Source: JAFKKS01 sp039808325 (GTDB lineage Bacteria; Pseudomonadota; Alphaproteobacteria; Rhizobiales; Xanthobacteraceae). Taken from it: a DNA stretch of 64,000 nucleotides. The notes below the pieces were generated by a model, which was not told the DNA's origin, ran no database searches, and saw only the letters and a list, made by a program, of their open reading frames with translations. Location: positions 16,006-80,005 of the forward strand of contig JBDHSU010000003.1 of assembly GCA_039808325.1 (NCBI GenBank). The letters run 5' to 3'. Below, piece by piece: positions 43,601-52,931 of this stretch. Within the stretch, counting starts at the first letter, position 1. Every line of letters begins with the position of its first letter. Made by a program: the position numbers and the translations under genes.

Positions 43601-46258
43601 TTATTGGTGGCGCGGTAAGCTTTCGAACGCCGCGGCGACGATCGCCGCCTGATCCTTGTCGTGATCGCCGTGGAAGCTTCCCGCGGGCGACGGCGATTCC
43701 GGTCGGCCGACGAAATGCAGCTTCGGCCTGCGGTGGCCGGCCGCGATCGCCAGGTTTTCAAGACGCGGCCGCAGCCACGACCAGATACCCATGTTCTCCG
43801 GCTCTTCCTGGGCGACGACAAGCTCCGCGTCCGGCGAGGCCGCGAGAAGGGCCGAGAGCGCCGCGGCCGGCAGCGGGTAGATCATCTCAAGGCGCGCGAT
43901 CTGGACATCGCCGGCATTCCGTTCGGCCCGCTCATGCTCAAGCTGATAGGCGATCTTGCCGGTACAGAAGAGAATACGGCTTGCGCGTGTGGGTCCCGAT
44001 GCGATCACCGGTGTAAACGCGTGGCCGGTTCCGAAATCGGAAAGCGGCGACATCGCCGCCGGCAGTCGCAGCAGAGCCTTCGGCGCCAGCACGATAAGAG
44101 GCTTGCGGACACGCCGCAGCACCTGACGCCGCAACAGGTGAAAGTAATTTGCCGGTGTCGATGGATTGGCGACCTGGATATTGTCGCGCGCGGCGAGTTG
44201 CAGGTAGCGCTCCGGCCGCGCCGAGGAATGCTCGGGTCCCTGTCCTTCCAGCCCATGCGGAACGAGCATGACGAGGCCGGACGGCTGGATCCATTTCTCC
44301 TCGCCGCTGACGACAAACTGGTCGATCACGATCTGGGCGCCGTTCGCGAAGTCGCCGAACTGCGCCTCCCACATCGTCAGGGCGTCCGGCCGCTCCAGAC
44401 TGTAGCCATACTCGAAGCCCAGCACGCCATATTCGGAGAGCGGGCTGTTGAGGATCGTGAACGGCGCCTGTCCCGGCTCGAGCCGCGCGATCGTCGAGAC
44501 TCTCCGGCCTGTTACCACGTCGACAATGCCGAAATGCCGGCTGGAGAACGTGCCGCGCACGGCGTCCTGTCCGCTGAGGCGAACCGGCACGCCTTCGGTG
44601 ACGAGCGAGGCAAAGGCGAGCGCTTCGCCGAGCGACCACGGAACGCCGCGCGTGGCGGCATCGGCGCGCTGCTCGACGAGCCGCCTGACTTTCGGATGAA
44701 CGGAAATATCCGCGGGCGGGGTCGAGAGCGCCTGCAAAAGACGCTGCAAGCGATCCTCCGCGAGGCCGGTCCGCGGCTCCTCCACTTGGTGCGCGCGCGG
44801 CCTGAAAGGCTCCCACCGGCCGCCGGGATAGGCGGTCTCGTTGGGGCGCCAGTCGCCGGCCGCGTCGTAACCCTGCTGAAGCGTGCTCGCATACTGTTGG
44901 CCGATGCCGGCCGCGGCGTCGGAGGAGAGCACGCCCTCCGCCAGCAGACGCTTCTCGAACTGCTCACGGGCTGAAGGATGCGCATCGATCGCCGCGTAAG
45001 CCACGGGCTGCGTGAAGCGCGGCTCATCGAGTTCGTTGTGCCCGTTGCGGCGGTAGCAGACGAAATCGATCACGACGTCGCGCTCGAAACGCTGGCGGAA
45101 CGCCATCGCGAGATCGGCCGCCCGCACGCAGGCTTCCGCATCGTCGCCGTTCACATGGATGATGAGCGCGTCGATCGCCTTGAAGGGGCCGGTGCAATGC
45201 CGGGAGGTCCGCCCTTCCGCGGGTTCGGTCGTGAAGCCGATCTGGTTGTTGACGACGACATGCACCGTGCCGCGTGTCGTAAAGCCCGGCAGCGCGGCGA
45301 GTTGAAGCGTCTCGGCGACGATGCCCTGTCCGGCGACGGCGGCGTCGGAATGGAAGAGCAGCCCGAGAATGCGCGCCGCATCCTTCTCTTGCCGCAGATC
45401 CTGCCGCGCGCGCACGCGGCCGAGCACCATCGGATCGACCGCCTCGAGATGCGACGGATTGGGACAGAGCGTGACGCGCAGCTTGCGGCCTTCGACTGCG
45501 TACTCAGTCTCCGCGCCGAGATGATACGGCACATCGGCCGCGACGCGCGCATCGGCGGGAAACGGATGCGCGCCCTTGAATTTCGCCATCAGCTCCGGAA
45601 GCGGCAGGCCGAAGATAATTCCCATCAGGCTCGTGCGGCCACGATGCATCGGGCCGACGACCACCTCCTCGACGCCGCTGAGAGCCGCCGCGCGGAAAAG
45701 CCGGTCCATCAAGGGAAAGAGCGACTCCGCGCCTTCCGCCCCGAAGCGCTTCTTGGTCGGATATTTGCGCCCGAGGAAACCTTCGAGGATTTCCGCCTGC
45801 ACGAGCTTTTCATAGGTCTTCAAGAGTTCGGCGCGCGACAGAGGCGCGCGGTCGCGCTCGAACGCCGCATGCGCCCAGGCGCGCATTTCGGGATCGTCGA
45901 TATGAGCCGTTTCGATCGTCAATGACGAGCGATAAAGCGCCGATAACGGTCCGAGCCCGCGACCCGCGTCGTCGCCGGCTGCCAGATTGCGCTCGAACGC
46001 CCGATCGTCCTCCTGGCCGCTTCGTCCCAGCGGATCGAGCGCCGCGCCGAGGTGTCCACGCTGACGAACGATCTCGGCCAGCAACGCCATCGGAGCGCCC
46101 GCGCCATTCGATTGGCCTTGATCTCCTTCCGGCTGCGACAGCGCGCGCGCCAGATCGAACGCGCCGCGCCAGCTTGCGTCGACCGACATCGGGTCGGCCT
46201 CGTAGCGCCGATAAAGGTCCTCCAGAAACGAGACGCTCGTGCCGATGAAGCCGTTCAT
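43601..46258 (-). CDS. 2-oxoglutarate dehydrogenase-type E1 component (SucA/DHTKD1 family), stand-alone
   Basis: An 885-residue thiamine-diphosphate decarboxylase subunit. N-terminus SVSFLEDLYRRYEADPMSVDASW. Active-site His residues are in MHRGRTSLMG and ADVPYHLGAE. HSDAAVAGQG, VNNQIGFTT, then CYRRNGHNELDEP and WEAQFGDFANGAQ are intact. It is shorter than SucA (about 930-985 in proteobacteria) and close to the 2-oxoadipate dehydrogenase DHTKD1 (about 920). No lipoyl E2 or E3 gene is adjacent; the neighbours are an HMG-CoA-lyase-like gene, CoA-transferases and an Old Yellow Enzyme. It may act on another 2-oxodiacid using a shared E2/E3, or do carboligation. The main TCA enzyme is presumably elsewhere. 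Confidence 0.87.
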   Translation of the reverse strand: MNGFIGTSVSFLEDLYRRYEADPMSVDASWRGAFDLARALSQPEGDQGQSNGAGAPMALLAEIVRQRGHLGAALDPLGRSGQEDDRAFERNLAAGDDAGRGLGPLSALYRSSLTIETAHIDDPEMRAWAHAAFERDRAPLSRAELLKTYEKLVQAEILEGFLGRKYPTKKRFGAEGAESLFPLMDRLFRAAALSGVEEVVVGPMHRGRTSLMGIIFGLPLPELMAKFKGAHPFPADARVAADVPYHLGAETEYAVEGRKLRVTLCPNPSHLEAVDPMVLGRVRARQDLRQEKDAARILGLLFHSDAAVAGQGIVAETLQLAALPGFTTRGTVHVVVNNQIGFTTEPAEGRTSRHCTGPFKAIDALIIHVNGDDAEACVRAADLAMAFRQRFERDVVIDFVCYRRNGHNELDEPRFTQPVAYAAIDAHPSAREQFEKRLLAEGVLSSDAAAGIGQQYASTLQQGYDAAGDWRPNETAYPGGRWEPFRPRAHQVEEPRTGLAEDRLQRLLQALSTPPADISVHPKVRRLVEQRADAATRGVPWSLGEALAFASLVTEGVPVRLSGQDAVRGTFSSRHFGIVDVVTGRRVSTIARLEPGQAPFTILNSPLSEYGVLGFEYGYSLERPDALTMWEAQFGDFANGAQIVIDQFVVSGEEKWIQPSGLVMLVPHGLEGQGPEHSSARPERYLQLAARDNIQVANPSTPANYFHLLRRQVLRRVRKPLIVLAPKALLRLPAAMSPLSDFGTGHAFTPVIASGPTRASRILFCTGKIAYQLEHERAERNAGDVQIARLEMIYPLPAAALSALLAASPDAELVVAQEEPENMGIWSWLRPRLENLAIAAGHRRPKLHFVGRPESPSPAGSFHGDHDKDQAAIVAAAFESLPRHQ

Positions 46259-46335
46259 GATGATGATTGATCCCGTTCGGCCGAGTCTGTCGTCTCAGCG
46301 GACAACGCGCCGATCTTGTGCCGGCCGCATGGCGC

Positions 46336-47307
46336 TCACGCCGCCGCTCCCGTCTTGATGGCCGCGCGCAACGCCGCAAGCGTTCCGCCCCGCATGACGG
46401 AGCCGGGAAGTGGATGCCCGACGACATCTTCCGCAAGGCGCGCCGAGGCAATCAGCTTCGCCAGGTCGACGCCGGTCTCTATTCCCATCTCGTCGCACAT
46501 GAAAACCAGATCTTCCGTGCACACATTGCCGGCCGCGCCCTTGTGACCGGCGAACGGACAGCCGCCGAGGCCGGCAACGGACGAATCGAAGATGGTCACC
46601 CCCATCTCCAGCCCCGCATAGGCATTCGCGATCCCCATTCCGCGCGTGTCGTGCAGATGCAGGGCAATCTGCAGATCGGGATATGCCTCGCGAACCGCGC
46701 CCACCAGCCGCTTCACGCCGACAGGCGTCGCCCACGCCATCGTATCGGCGAGCGATACAAGCTTGATGGCGAACCCCTCGTCGGCGGCCGCCCTGACGAG
46801 CTTGCCGATCAGGTCCACGACATGCGACGTCGGGACGTCGCCCTGATAGTTGCAGCCGAAGGCGGCACGGATGGAGGCGCGCTCGACCGGCACGTTGTTC
46901 GCCCTGTACATCGCCGCGATGCTGCGTTCGGCCTCGATATCCTGCGCCGCCGTGCGGTTCTGGTTGCGCTTCAGGAAAATCTCGGACGCCGTCAGCGACA
47001 GAGACCCCCTCACGTCGAGCCGGCCCGTCGCCAGCGCGCGCTGCAGGCCCTTCTCGTTCAGCCACAGCGCGGTGTAGCGAACGCCCGGCTTACGCGTGAA
47101 CCCGGCCACGACTTGGTCGGCATCCGCCATCCCGGGAACGTTCTTCGGATTCACGAACGAAACGACCTGGATTTGATTCAGGCCGGTTTCCGAGAGGCTG
47201 TCGATGAGTTCGATCTTCCGCGCGGTCGCAATTGCGCCGCGCTCGAACTGGAAGCCTTCTCGCGGCCCCTCTTCATTGATCTGTATCGCCTTCGGCAAAT
47301 CCGACAT
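46336..47307 (-). CDS. HMG-CoA lyase-like enzyme (DRE-TIM metallolyase)
   Basis: A 323-residue TIM-barrel lyase or aldolase of the HMG-CoA lyase group. The first strand reads INEEGPREGFQFE. The catalytic Arg16 is present, but the metal-ligand Asp of true lyases (GPRDGLQ) is Glu17. Other features are kept: ALHLHDTRG with the two metal His residues, GGCPFA with the active-site Cys, and GAAGNVCTEDL with the metal Asn. Expected chemistry is retro-aldol cleavage (or the reverse) of a 3-hydroxy-3-methylacyl-CoA-like substrate. ATG 47307 is chosen since the preceding sequence overlaps the tandem CoA-transferase stop region. It is 67 bp downstream of that gene and 77 bp upstream of the E1 gene. Confidence 0.84.
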   Translation of the reverse strand: MSDLPKAIQINEEGPREGFQFERGAIATARKIELIDSLSETGLNQIQVVSFVNPKNVPGMADADQVVAGFTRKPGVRYTALWLNEKGLQRALATGRLDVRGSLSLTASEIFLKRNQNRTAAQDIEAERSIAAMYRANNVPVERASIRAAFGCNYQGDVPTSHVVDLIGKLVRAAADEGFAIKLVSLADTMAWATPVGVKRLVGAVREAYPDLQIALHLHDTRGMGIANAYAGLEMGVTIFDSSVAGLGGCPFAGHKGAAGNVCTEDLVFMCDEMGIETGVDLAKLIASARLAEDVVGHPLPGSVMRGGTLAALRAAIKTGAAA

Positions 47308-47374
47308 TGCAGTTCCTTCGAAAGCCGCCGTGACAGCGTGACGGCGGAAGCATCGCACGCGCCACCGCCGCGCG

Positions 47375-49594
47375 CTACGCCTCTTGCCGGGCGGTTTCCA
47401 TCGCGGGTTTTCTGACTTCAAGTTCAGTCAATATAGCGTCGCCATCGCTTCCGAGCGGCCGCATCAATCCACGGGCGAGCGGCGGTGTGCCTTTGAGGCG
47501 CAACGGGCTCGCCAGCAGCGGCCAATTGTTCCCGGCCTCGTCCTTTGTATAAAATACCAAGCCGCGTGCGCGCGTCCGATCGGACGCCAGCGCCTCCGCG
47601 GCCGACAGAACCGGCGCGGCGCGGTGACCGGCGTCGCGCAGGGCCTGCGCAAGGTCCTCGCGCGTGAATTCTTCCGCGCGTTCCAGCACCATCGCGCTAT
47701 CCGAGCGAGCGGAGCCGTCGTCCTCCACCATCACGAAGCCGTCGCTCGCCCGCAGGACCCTGGGGTGCAACGCGGACTCGTCTGCGTTCCACAGCGGCAT
47801 GGTGAGCCACGACCCGACATCCTGCATCGAGAGATCGATGGCTTGACCGAGCCCGGTCCGGTCCCGCGCCTCGAGGGCGCCGAGGATCGCGACGACAGCC
47901 ATCTCCGCTCCCATGAGATCGGCGGACGAGATGCCGGACTTCACCGGGACATCGCCGGCGCGTGTCAAATCCATGAATCCGGACATCGCCTGGATCACGG
48001 TGTCATAGGCGGGCCGGCCGCTATAGATCGTGTCGGCGCCGAACCCCGAGACGGCGCAATAGACGAGCCGCGGATTGAGGCGCGCCATGGCCTCAATGGA
48101 GAAGCCGCGCTTCGCGAGAGCGCCGGGCTTCAAGTTCTCGATCAGGACATCGGAGCGCGCAATCAACTGCTTGAGGATCTCGACACCTTCCTGTGTCGCC
48201 AAGTCCAAGACCAATGTCCGCTTGTCGGCATTCGTGAGCGCGAAGAAATAGCCCGTGCCGTTTTGCGCCGGCGGCCAGTTTCGCACGGCCTCGCCTTCAG
48301 GCGGCTCGATCTTGATCACGTCGGCGCCGAGATTGGCGAGATGCCGCGCTCCGAGCGGCGCCGTCGTGTAGTGGCCAATCTCGATGACGCGCAGACCTTC
48401 AAGCGGCTGCACGTCCGATCGCGGCGCAGCGCTCGGCGCCGTCGCGGGGGCGGTCTGAACTAACGCGGTGATTTCCGCCCGATCCTCGTCGCGCTCGGGA
48501 ATCCGCTCGGGCGACAGGCCCGGCGTCAGACTCATGCGCAACGGCGAAGCCGGCACGAACAGCGTCCCGGCGCCGCCGCGGACCGAGACACGACGGATGG
48601 CGCCACGGTGATCGAGGTTCGCCTCGCGCGGATATCCCTCGACCTTCGTCACCGGCCCGCAGGGAATGCCGATGCTTCCCAGCACTTCCACGCAGCGCTC
48701 GATCGTGTTCTCGCCGACCCATACCTGCAGAGCCCCGTCCACCTCGGCATGACGCGCCAGCCGGTCGGCGACACGGCGATAGCGCGGATCGTCGGCCAAT
48801 TCCGGCCGGCCGAGCACGCCGCAAATGCGACGCCATTGATCGTCGCTCGCGGCGCAAATCAGCACCCACCCGTCACGCGCTCGATAGACGTTCCAGGGCG
48901 AGGCCATCGCATGTCTGTTGCCGACGCGCCCGACCCGCGCGCCGCTGTCCTCGAAAAGGCGTGGCAGAAACGTCGCCATCGCGGCAAAGGCGCAATCGTA
49001 AAGCGCCATATCGATCGCCTGGCCTTTGCCGGTTTGCTTGCGCACGCGAAGGGCCGCGAGGCACGCCGCCGCCGCATACACGCCGGTCATGAATTCGACG
49101 ATGGGAAGCCGAATGGGTGCTGGCGGACCATCCGGCATTCCCGTCGTGTCCAGGATGCCCGACAGCGCCTGGATCTGCGCGTCCGAGAACGGCTCGCCGG
49201 CAGTCCCCCCGCTCTCCCCGAAAGCCGTGATGTCGCATTCGACACGCGTGGCCGCGCGCGGCCATGCGCCGGGGCGTGCCGCAGGATCGAGATCGCTCGA
49301 CGTGATGAGGACGTCGCTTCGCTCGACGAGACGATCAAGCAGCGCCTGTTCCGAAACCTCTCCGCGACGAAGGCCGATGCTCTTCTTTCCGGCGATCATC
49401 TGGGCGCGATGCCGATGCTTGCCGGCAGGGGCACCGGATCGCTCCGGAACGATCACGGCGGCGCCGAGCTGGGCGAGAAGCGAACCGCAGACTCCGGCGC
49501 CGATGCGGTCCCCAAGTTCCGCGACGACGAGGCCGCTAAGAGGCGCGCGGCGCATCATCGCCGGCCACCATCGGCGAAGGCGCGACAGCGGCAC
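47375..49594 (-). CDS. Tandem (fused) CaiB/BaiF CoA-transferase
   Basis: A 739-residue fusion of two family III CoA-transferase units. The first unit runs from about 14 to 365 (SGLVVAELGDRIGAGVCGSLLAQLGA, catalytic Asp in DMALYDCAFAAM). A linker of about 30 residues rich in Ala and Pro follows. The second unit runs from about 395 to 735 (LEGLRVIEIGHYTTAPLGARHLANLGA, catalytic Asp in DLSMQDVGSW). Single-domain family members form interlocked dimers, so the fusion may fold as a pseudo-dimer. The N-terminal unit is the more divergent. Internal ATGs at 49555-49558 (MMRRAPLSG) are likely real starts. First gene of the operon running to 42433. Confidence 0.88.
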   Translation of the reverse strand: MPLSRLRRWWPAMMRRAPLSGLVVAELGDRIGAGVCGSLLAQLGAAVIVPERSGAPAGKHRHRAQMIAGKKSIGLRRGEVSEQALLDRLVERSDVLITSSDLDPAARPGAWPRAATRVECDITAFGESGGTAGEPFSDAQIQALSGILDTTGMPDGPPAPIRLPIVEFMTGVYAAAACLAALRVRKQTGKGQAIDMALYDCAFAAMATFLPRLFEDSGARVGRVGNRHAMASPWNVYRARDGWVLICAASDDQWRRICGVLGRPELADDPRYRRVADRLARHAEVDGALQVWVGENTIERCVEVLGSIGIPCGPVTKVEGYPREANLDHRGAIRRVSVRGGAGTLFVPASPLRMSLTPGLSPERIPERDEDRAEITALVQTAPATAPSAAPRSDVQPLEGLRVIEIGHYTTAPLGARHLANLGADVIKIEPPEGEAVRNWPPAQNGTGYFFALTNADKRTLVLDLATQEGVEILKQLIARSDVLIENLKPGALAKRGFSIEAMARLNPRLVYCAVSGFGADTIYSGRPAYDTVIQAMSGFMDLTRAGDVPVKSGISSADLMGAEMAVVAILGALEARDRTGLGQAIDLSMQDVGSWLTMPLWNADESALHPRVLRASDGFVMVEDDGSARSDSAMVLERAEEFTREDLAQALRDAGHRAAPVLSAAEALASDRTRARGLVFYTKDEAGNNWPLLASPLRLKGTPPLARGLMRPLGSDGDAILTELEVRKPAMETARQEA

Positions 49595-50012
49595 GATCCG
49601 AACAGACAGAGCGATCCGGGCAGATGTGGCATGGAAAACGGGGCCGCTTGCGCCCCATCATCGATCGTTGCCGGGGCGCGGCGCATGGTGTTCGAATAGA
49701 GCGGAGGCATCGCCGGCTCGGTCAAATTTGGGATACTAAATTGCATGAAAAATGAGCATCATGCAACCGGCTTCCCGGCCCGTCCGTCAAACCTTTGTCG
49801 ACTGTCTCTCGACCGGAAAGTGCCGTTCTTTTTTGTCCCATCGGCGAACGGTTCCGTCGAATCGACGGCTGCTTTCGGGAGAAAGCAGACCGTAGCGAGG
49901 GCCAAGAAGCCAGTTCGCTCCGCGGCCTGAATGGACAAGGTTGGATGCAAATGGAGTCTTCGTGCTGGCAAAATACAAGCGCTCGTTGTACGCTATAAGC
50001 GGGAGCGATGCA
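49595..50012. promoter_or_regulatory. Divergent regulatory region with TTGCAT/ATGCAA sites
   Basis: No convincing gene in 418 bp. A perfect inverted repeat TTGCATGA (49741-49748) / TCATGCAA (49759-49766) is followed on the minus strand by ATTTAGTATCCC, where TAGTAT is a candidate -10 for the CoA-transferase operon. A second half-site TTGGATGCAAA is at 49941-49951. TATAAG at 49994-49999 may be the -10 of the regulator gene. Both sites resemble those at 56219-56238 and 56340-56348. They are probable operators of the GntR encoded at 50013. Confidence 0.55.
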
Positions 50013-50816
50013 GTGACTTCAGAGATTTCATCAATCAAGCGTGCCCGACGAGCGGCGCCCGTTGCCCGCAAGCTCGGCAAGCCGCCGAAGCTCGAGTGGG
50101 AGACGGTCTGGGACATCATCGAGGCGGCCGGTTCGGAGAACCAGGAGCCGCCAAGCCGCAATTCGCTGACTTACAGCAGCATCAAGCGGATGATTTTGTT
50201 CGGCCAGCTCGGGCCGGGGCGAAAGCTCGTGCACGAGGAACTGGCCGAAGCTCTCAAGGTGTCGCGCACGCCGGTGCGTGAGGCCCTTGAACGGCTCTAT
50301 CAGGAGGGTTTCGTCACCCGTTTACCCCGGCGCGGATTCTACGTCGCAGGCATTACACGCGACGAAGCCTACGGCCTCTATGGCGCGCGCGAGGCATTGG
50401 AGCTGTTCGCCCTGCAGGTGACCCTTGACCGCGGGCCCCTGCCGCGCAATGCGATGAACACGCTGATCGCCTATGCCAAGCGTTACGAGGGATTGATCGG
50501 CGGGCACGCCCTGACCGAGCACATCCTCGCGGACACGCTCTTTCACTTGAAGCTCGCCGAGTACTCGGGAAACCGTTATGTCGTGCGCCTTCTGGCGCAA
50601 ACCTTCGAGCGCGCCGCGCTGAAGCGTCGGCACGAGGGCTATCGTTACGATCGCAGCAAACTTGCCGTGCCGGAACATAAAAAACTTCTGGACGCGCTTG
50701 CGAGGCACGACAAACGCGCCGCGATGCAGACGCTGCGCAAGCACGTGCAATCGGCGCGCGACGCCCTCCTCTCGCAGCTCTACGAAGTGCCGCCGCTCTC
50801 GTTCGATCCGCTTTGA
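50013..50816 (+). CDS. GntR-family regulator, FCD subfamily
   Basis: A 267-residue regulator with an unusually long, basic N-terminal extension (about 45 residues, IKRARRAAPVARKLGKPP). The winged HTH follows at about 60-110 (HEELAEALKVSRTPVREALERLYQEGFVTRLPRRGFYV). The FCD domain keeps its metal-binding His residues (FHLKLAEYSGN, VPEHKKLLDAL, LRKHVQSARDAL). GTG 50013 is chosen because GGGAG lies 8 nt upstream. The frame also opens at TTG 49941, but that would put coding sequence over an operator-like half-site. It sits between two catabolic operons and is convergent with the second tandem CoA-transferase (9 bp). Confidence 0.88.
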   Translation: MTSEISSIKRARRAAPVARKLGKPPKLEWETVWDIIEAAGSENQEPPSRNSLTYSSIKRMILFGQLGPGRKLVHEELAEALKVSRTPVREALERLYQEGFVTRLPRRGFYVAGITRDEAYGLYGAREALELFALQVTLDRGPLPRNAMNTLIAYAKRYEGLIGGHALTEHILADTLFHLKLAEYSGNRYVVRLLAQTFERAALKRRHEGYRYDRSKLAVPEHKKLLDALARHDKRAAMQTLRKHVQSARDALLSQLYEVPPLSFDPL

Positions 50817-50825
50817 GAGGCGCGA

Positions 50826-52931
50826 CTATCCGACACCGCGCTGTCCGAGAATTCGGGCCGTGTCCGCTCCCGGCGGACTGGGCAGTCGCTCCGGACTTGC
50901 CGGCAAGCCGATACGATGCGGCGAGGAGAGGATCGGCACCTTCGCGCCTCCATCCACTTCGACGAACTGCACGAGATTCCGGCGGCGGATCGCCTCGTGA
51001 GCGAGAACCTCGCCCATTTCAAGAATGCCGACGGCTTCCATGCCGCTTTGTCGCAGAAAGGCGGCCGCAGCCTTCCGTGTCAGAGTTTTCGCATGCGCAA
51101 GAATGCGTTCCGCCGGCAAACCGCCACGTACGACAACCCAACCGTCGGCAGCTTCGCATATCTCCCACGGCGCGAGAGCCGTGCCGCCGTCCGGCCAGGC
51201 GAGCCCGGTGACCCATGTAAGCACGTCCTGCATCGATAGGTCGATGAGACCGCCAACGCCGGAGGCCGCCCGCCGCCGCAGCGCGGCGAGAACAAGCAGC
51301 GGCGCCGCATGGGCCGCAGCCTGATCCGCGATCGAGACCCCGACGCGTTGCGGGCGCTCCCCCTCTCCGACCAGCCACATCATGCCGACTTCGGCCTGCA
51401 CGACGCTGTCGAGCGCGGGGCGCGACCCCGCCGCGCGGCCAAAGCCCGAGACCGAGCAATAGATCAGGCGGGGGGATATGCGGAGCAGTTCGTCGGGGCC
51501 TAGCCCAAGCTTGTTGAGCGCGCCCGGCCGCAGACTCTCCAGCAGGACATCGGCGGTGCGCACGAGCTCGACGAAACGCGCATGATCGGCCGGGTTCTTC
51601 AGGTCGAGAACGACGGACGCCTTGCCGAGGTTGCAATTGACGAAGTAGCCGCTGTGACCGCCGAACTGCGGGAGCCACCCTCGCGATACCTCGCCGCCAA
51701 CGGATTCGACCTTGATGACCTCGGCGCCGAGATCGGACAAATAACGCCCTGCGAGAGGGCCTGCGGTATAGGCCCCGATCTCCACCACACGGATGCCTTG
51801 AAGCGGCGGCGCGTCCCCGGAAGCCGACCGCTCCGGTTGGGCTATCCTCGGGCTGAGCGTCGCAAGAATCTCGTCCGTATTCGCGGCGGACGAGCGCTCA
51901 CCGTGCCTCTCCCCCGAGCTGGCGCCGAGGAACGAGCCGACACGGGGCGTCGCTCTATCGGACGGATCGTCTTCGACCACCATGCCACGCGCACGCAGAT
52001 CAGGATCGCGAACGATTTGCGGCACCGTCCGCACCCGCCCAACCGGAAGCCCGCCGCTCAAAAGCAGGCGAACGGCGTCGTCCGCGCTGTGTTCGGCAAT
52101 CCAGCCGCCGATGATCCGGTCGACCAAGGCTGCGTTCTCGAGCCGGTCCTTGCTTTTGGCAAAGCGCGGGTCCTCGCCCAGATCCTCGCGCGCGAGCAAC
52201 CGGGCGATGGAACGCCAGTGCTCGTCCGTCGCGGAGCAAAGCTGAACCCAGCCATCCGACGCGCGGTAGACGTTCCAGGGAGAGCAGAGATGGTGACCGC
52301 AGCCGATCCGGTAGCCGTCGCCGCGGCCGGCGACGATCGTGGACACGAAAGTCGAGAGCAGCGCCACCGCGCTGTCGAATGTCGCGATATCCAGGAGAGT
52401 CGGATTTCCGATGCGCAACGCAGCCAGGATCGCGGTCGCGGCGTTCAGCCCCGCGAACGTCTCGATGACCGGCACGTTGGCGCGCTCGGGCGCGCCGCCC
52501 TGCGCGCCTGTCGCCGCCATCATGCCGCCCAAGGCTTGCAGAGCCGTTTCGCCCGCGGGGCACGTTCCAACAGGCGCATCGATGCCGAAAGAGCTGAACG
52601 CGCAAACAATCCGCCGGCCGCCCTCGCGCACGAGCCAATCGCGATCATCCGGTCCCTGCGGCGCGAGCAGAACGACGTCGGCACGCTCGACCAATGCCTG
52701 CCACGAGGCCGCATCGCCCGACCCGACAATGCACGATTTTCCGCTAACCGCCCGCCGCCGCATTCTCGCGAGAGCGGGCGCGCTCAAATCGATGTCGCAC
52801 TCCGCGCCGGCGACGTGCAGCACGGTCGCGCCGAGTTCCGCCAGCAGATTTCCACAAATAGAGACGCCGGGCCGATCCGCCCGCTCGAGAACGACGATCC
52901 CTGATAGCGTCGAACGCGACGTCGTTTTCAC
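50826..52931 (-). CDS. Tandem (fused) CaiB/BaiF CoA-transferase
   Basis: A 701-residue double CoA-transferase. The N-terminal unit covers about 8-330: SGIVVLERADRPGVSICGNLLAELGA, with the Asp in IATFDSAVALL. The C-terminal unit covers about 355-690: LQGIRVVEIGAYTAGPLAGRYLSDLGA, with the Asp in DLSMQDVLTWV. The start is GTG 52931, overlapping the acyl-CoA dehydrogenase stop by 4 bp (GTGA). The longer upstream frame is antisense-like and lies inside the dehydrogenase gene. It shares architecture, not close sequence, with the fusion at 47375. The role is presumably CoA transfer to an acid for the dehydrogenase and BadI-like steps. Confidence 0.88.
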   Translation of the reverse strand: MKTTSRSTLSGIVVLERADRPGVSICGNLLAELGATVLHVAGAECDIDLSAPALARMRRRAVSGKSCIVGSGDAASWQALVERADVVLLAPQGPDDRDWLVREGGRRIVCAFSSFGIDAPVGTCPAGETALQALGGMMAATGAQGGAPERANVPVIETFAGLNAATAILAALRIGNPTLLDIATFDSAVALLSTFVSTIVAGRGDGYRIGCGHHLCSPWNVYRASDGWVQLCSATDEHWRSIARLLAREDLGEDPRFAKSKDRLENAALVDRIIGGWIAEHSADDAVRLLLSGGLPVGRVRTVPQIVRDPDLRARGMVVEDDPSDRATPRVGSFLGASSGERHGERSSAANTDEILATLSPRIAQPERSASGDAPPLQGIRVVEIGAYTAGPLAGRYLSDLGAEVIKVESVGGEVSRGWLPQFGGHSGYFVNCNLGKASVVLDLKNPADHARFVELVRTADVLLESLRPGALNKLGLGPDELLRISPRLIYCSVSGFGRAAGSRPALDSVVQAEVGMMWLVGEGERPQRVGVSIADQAAAHAAPLLVLAALRRRAASGVGGLIDLSMQDVLTWVTGLAWPDGGTALAPWEICEAADGWVVVRGGLPAERILAHAKTLTRKAAAAFLRQSGMEAVGILEMGEVLAHEAIRRRNLVQFVEVDGGAKVPILSSPHRIGLPASPERLPSPPGADTARILGQRGVG

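Noticed and set aside
49745..49930. Small plus-strand frame upstream of the GntR gene (about 61 codons)
   Set aside because: It overlaps the inverted repeat, has no ribosome site or family likeness, and lies in what looks like a regulatory gap.
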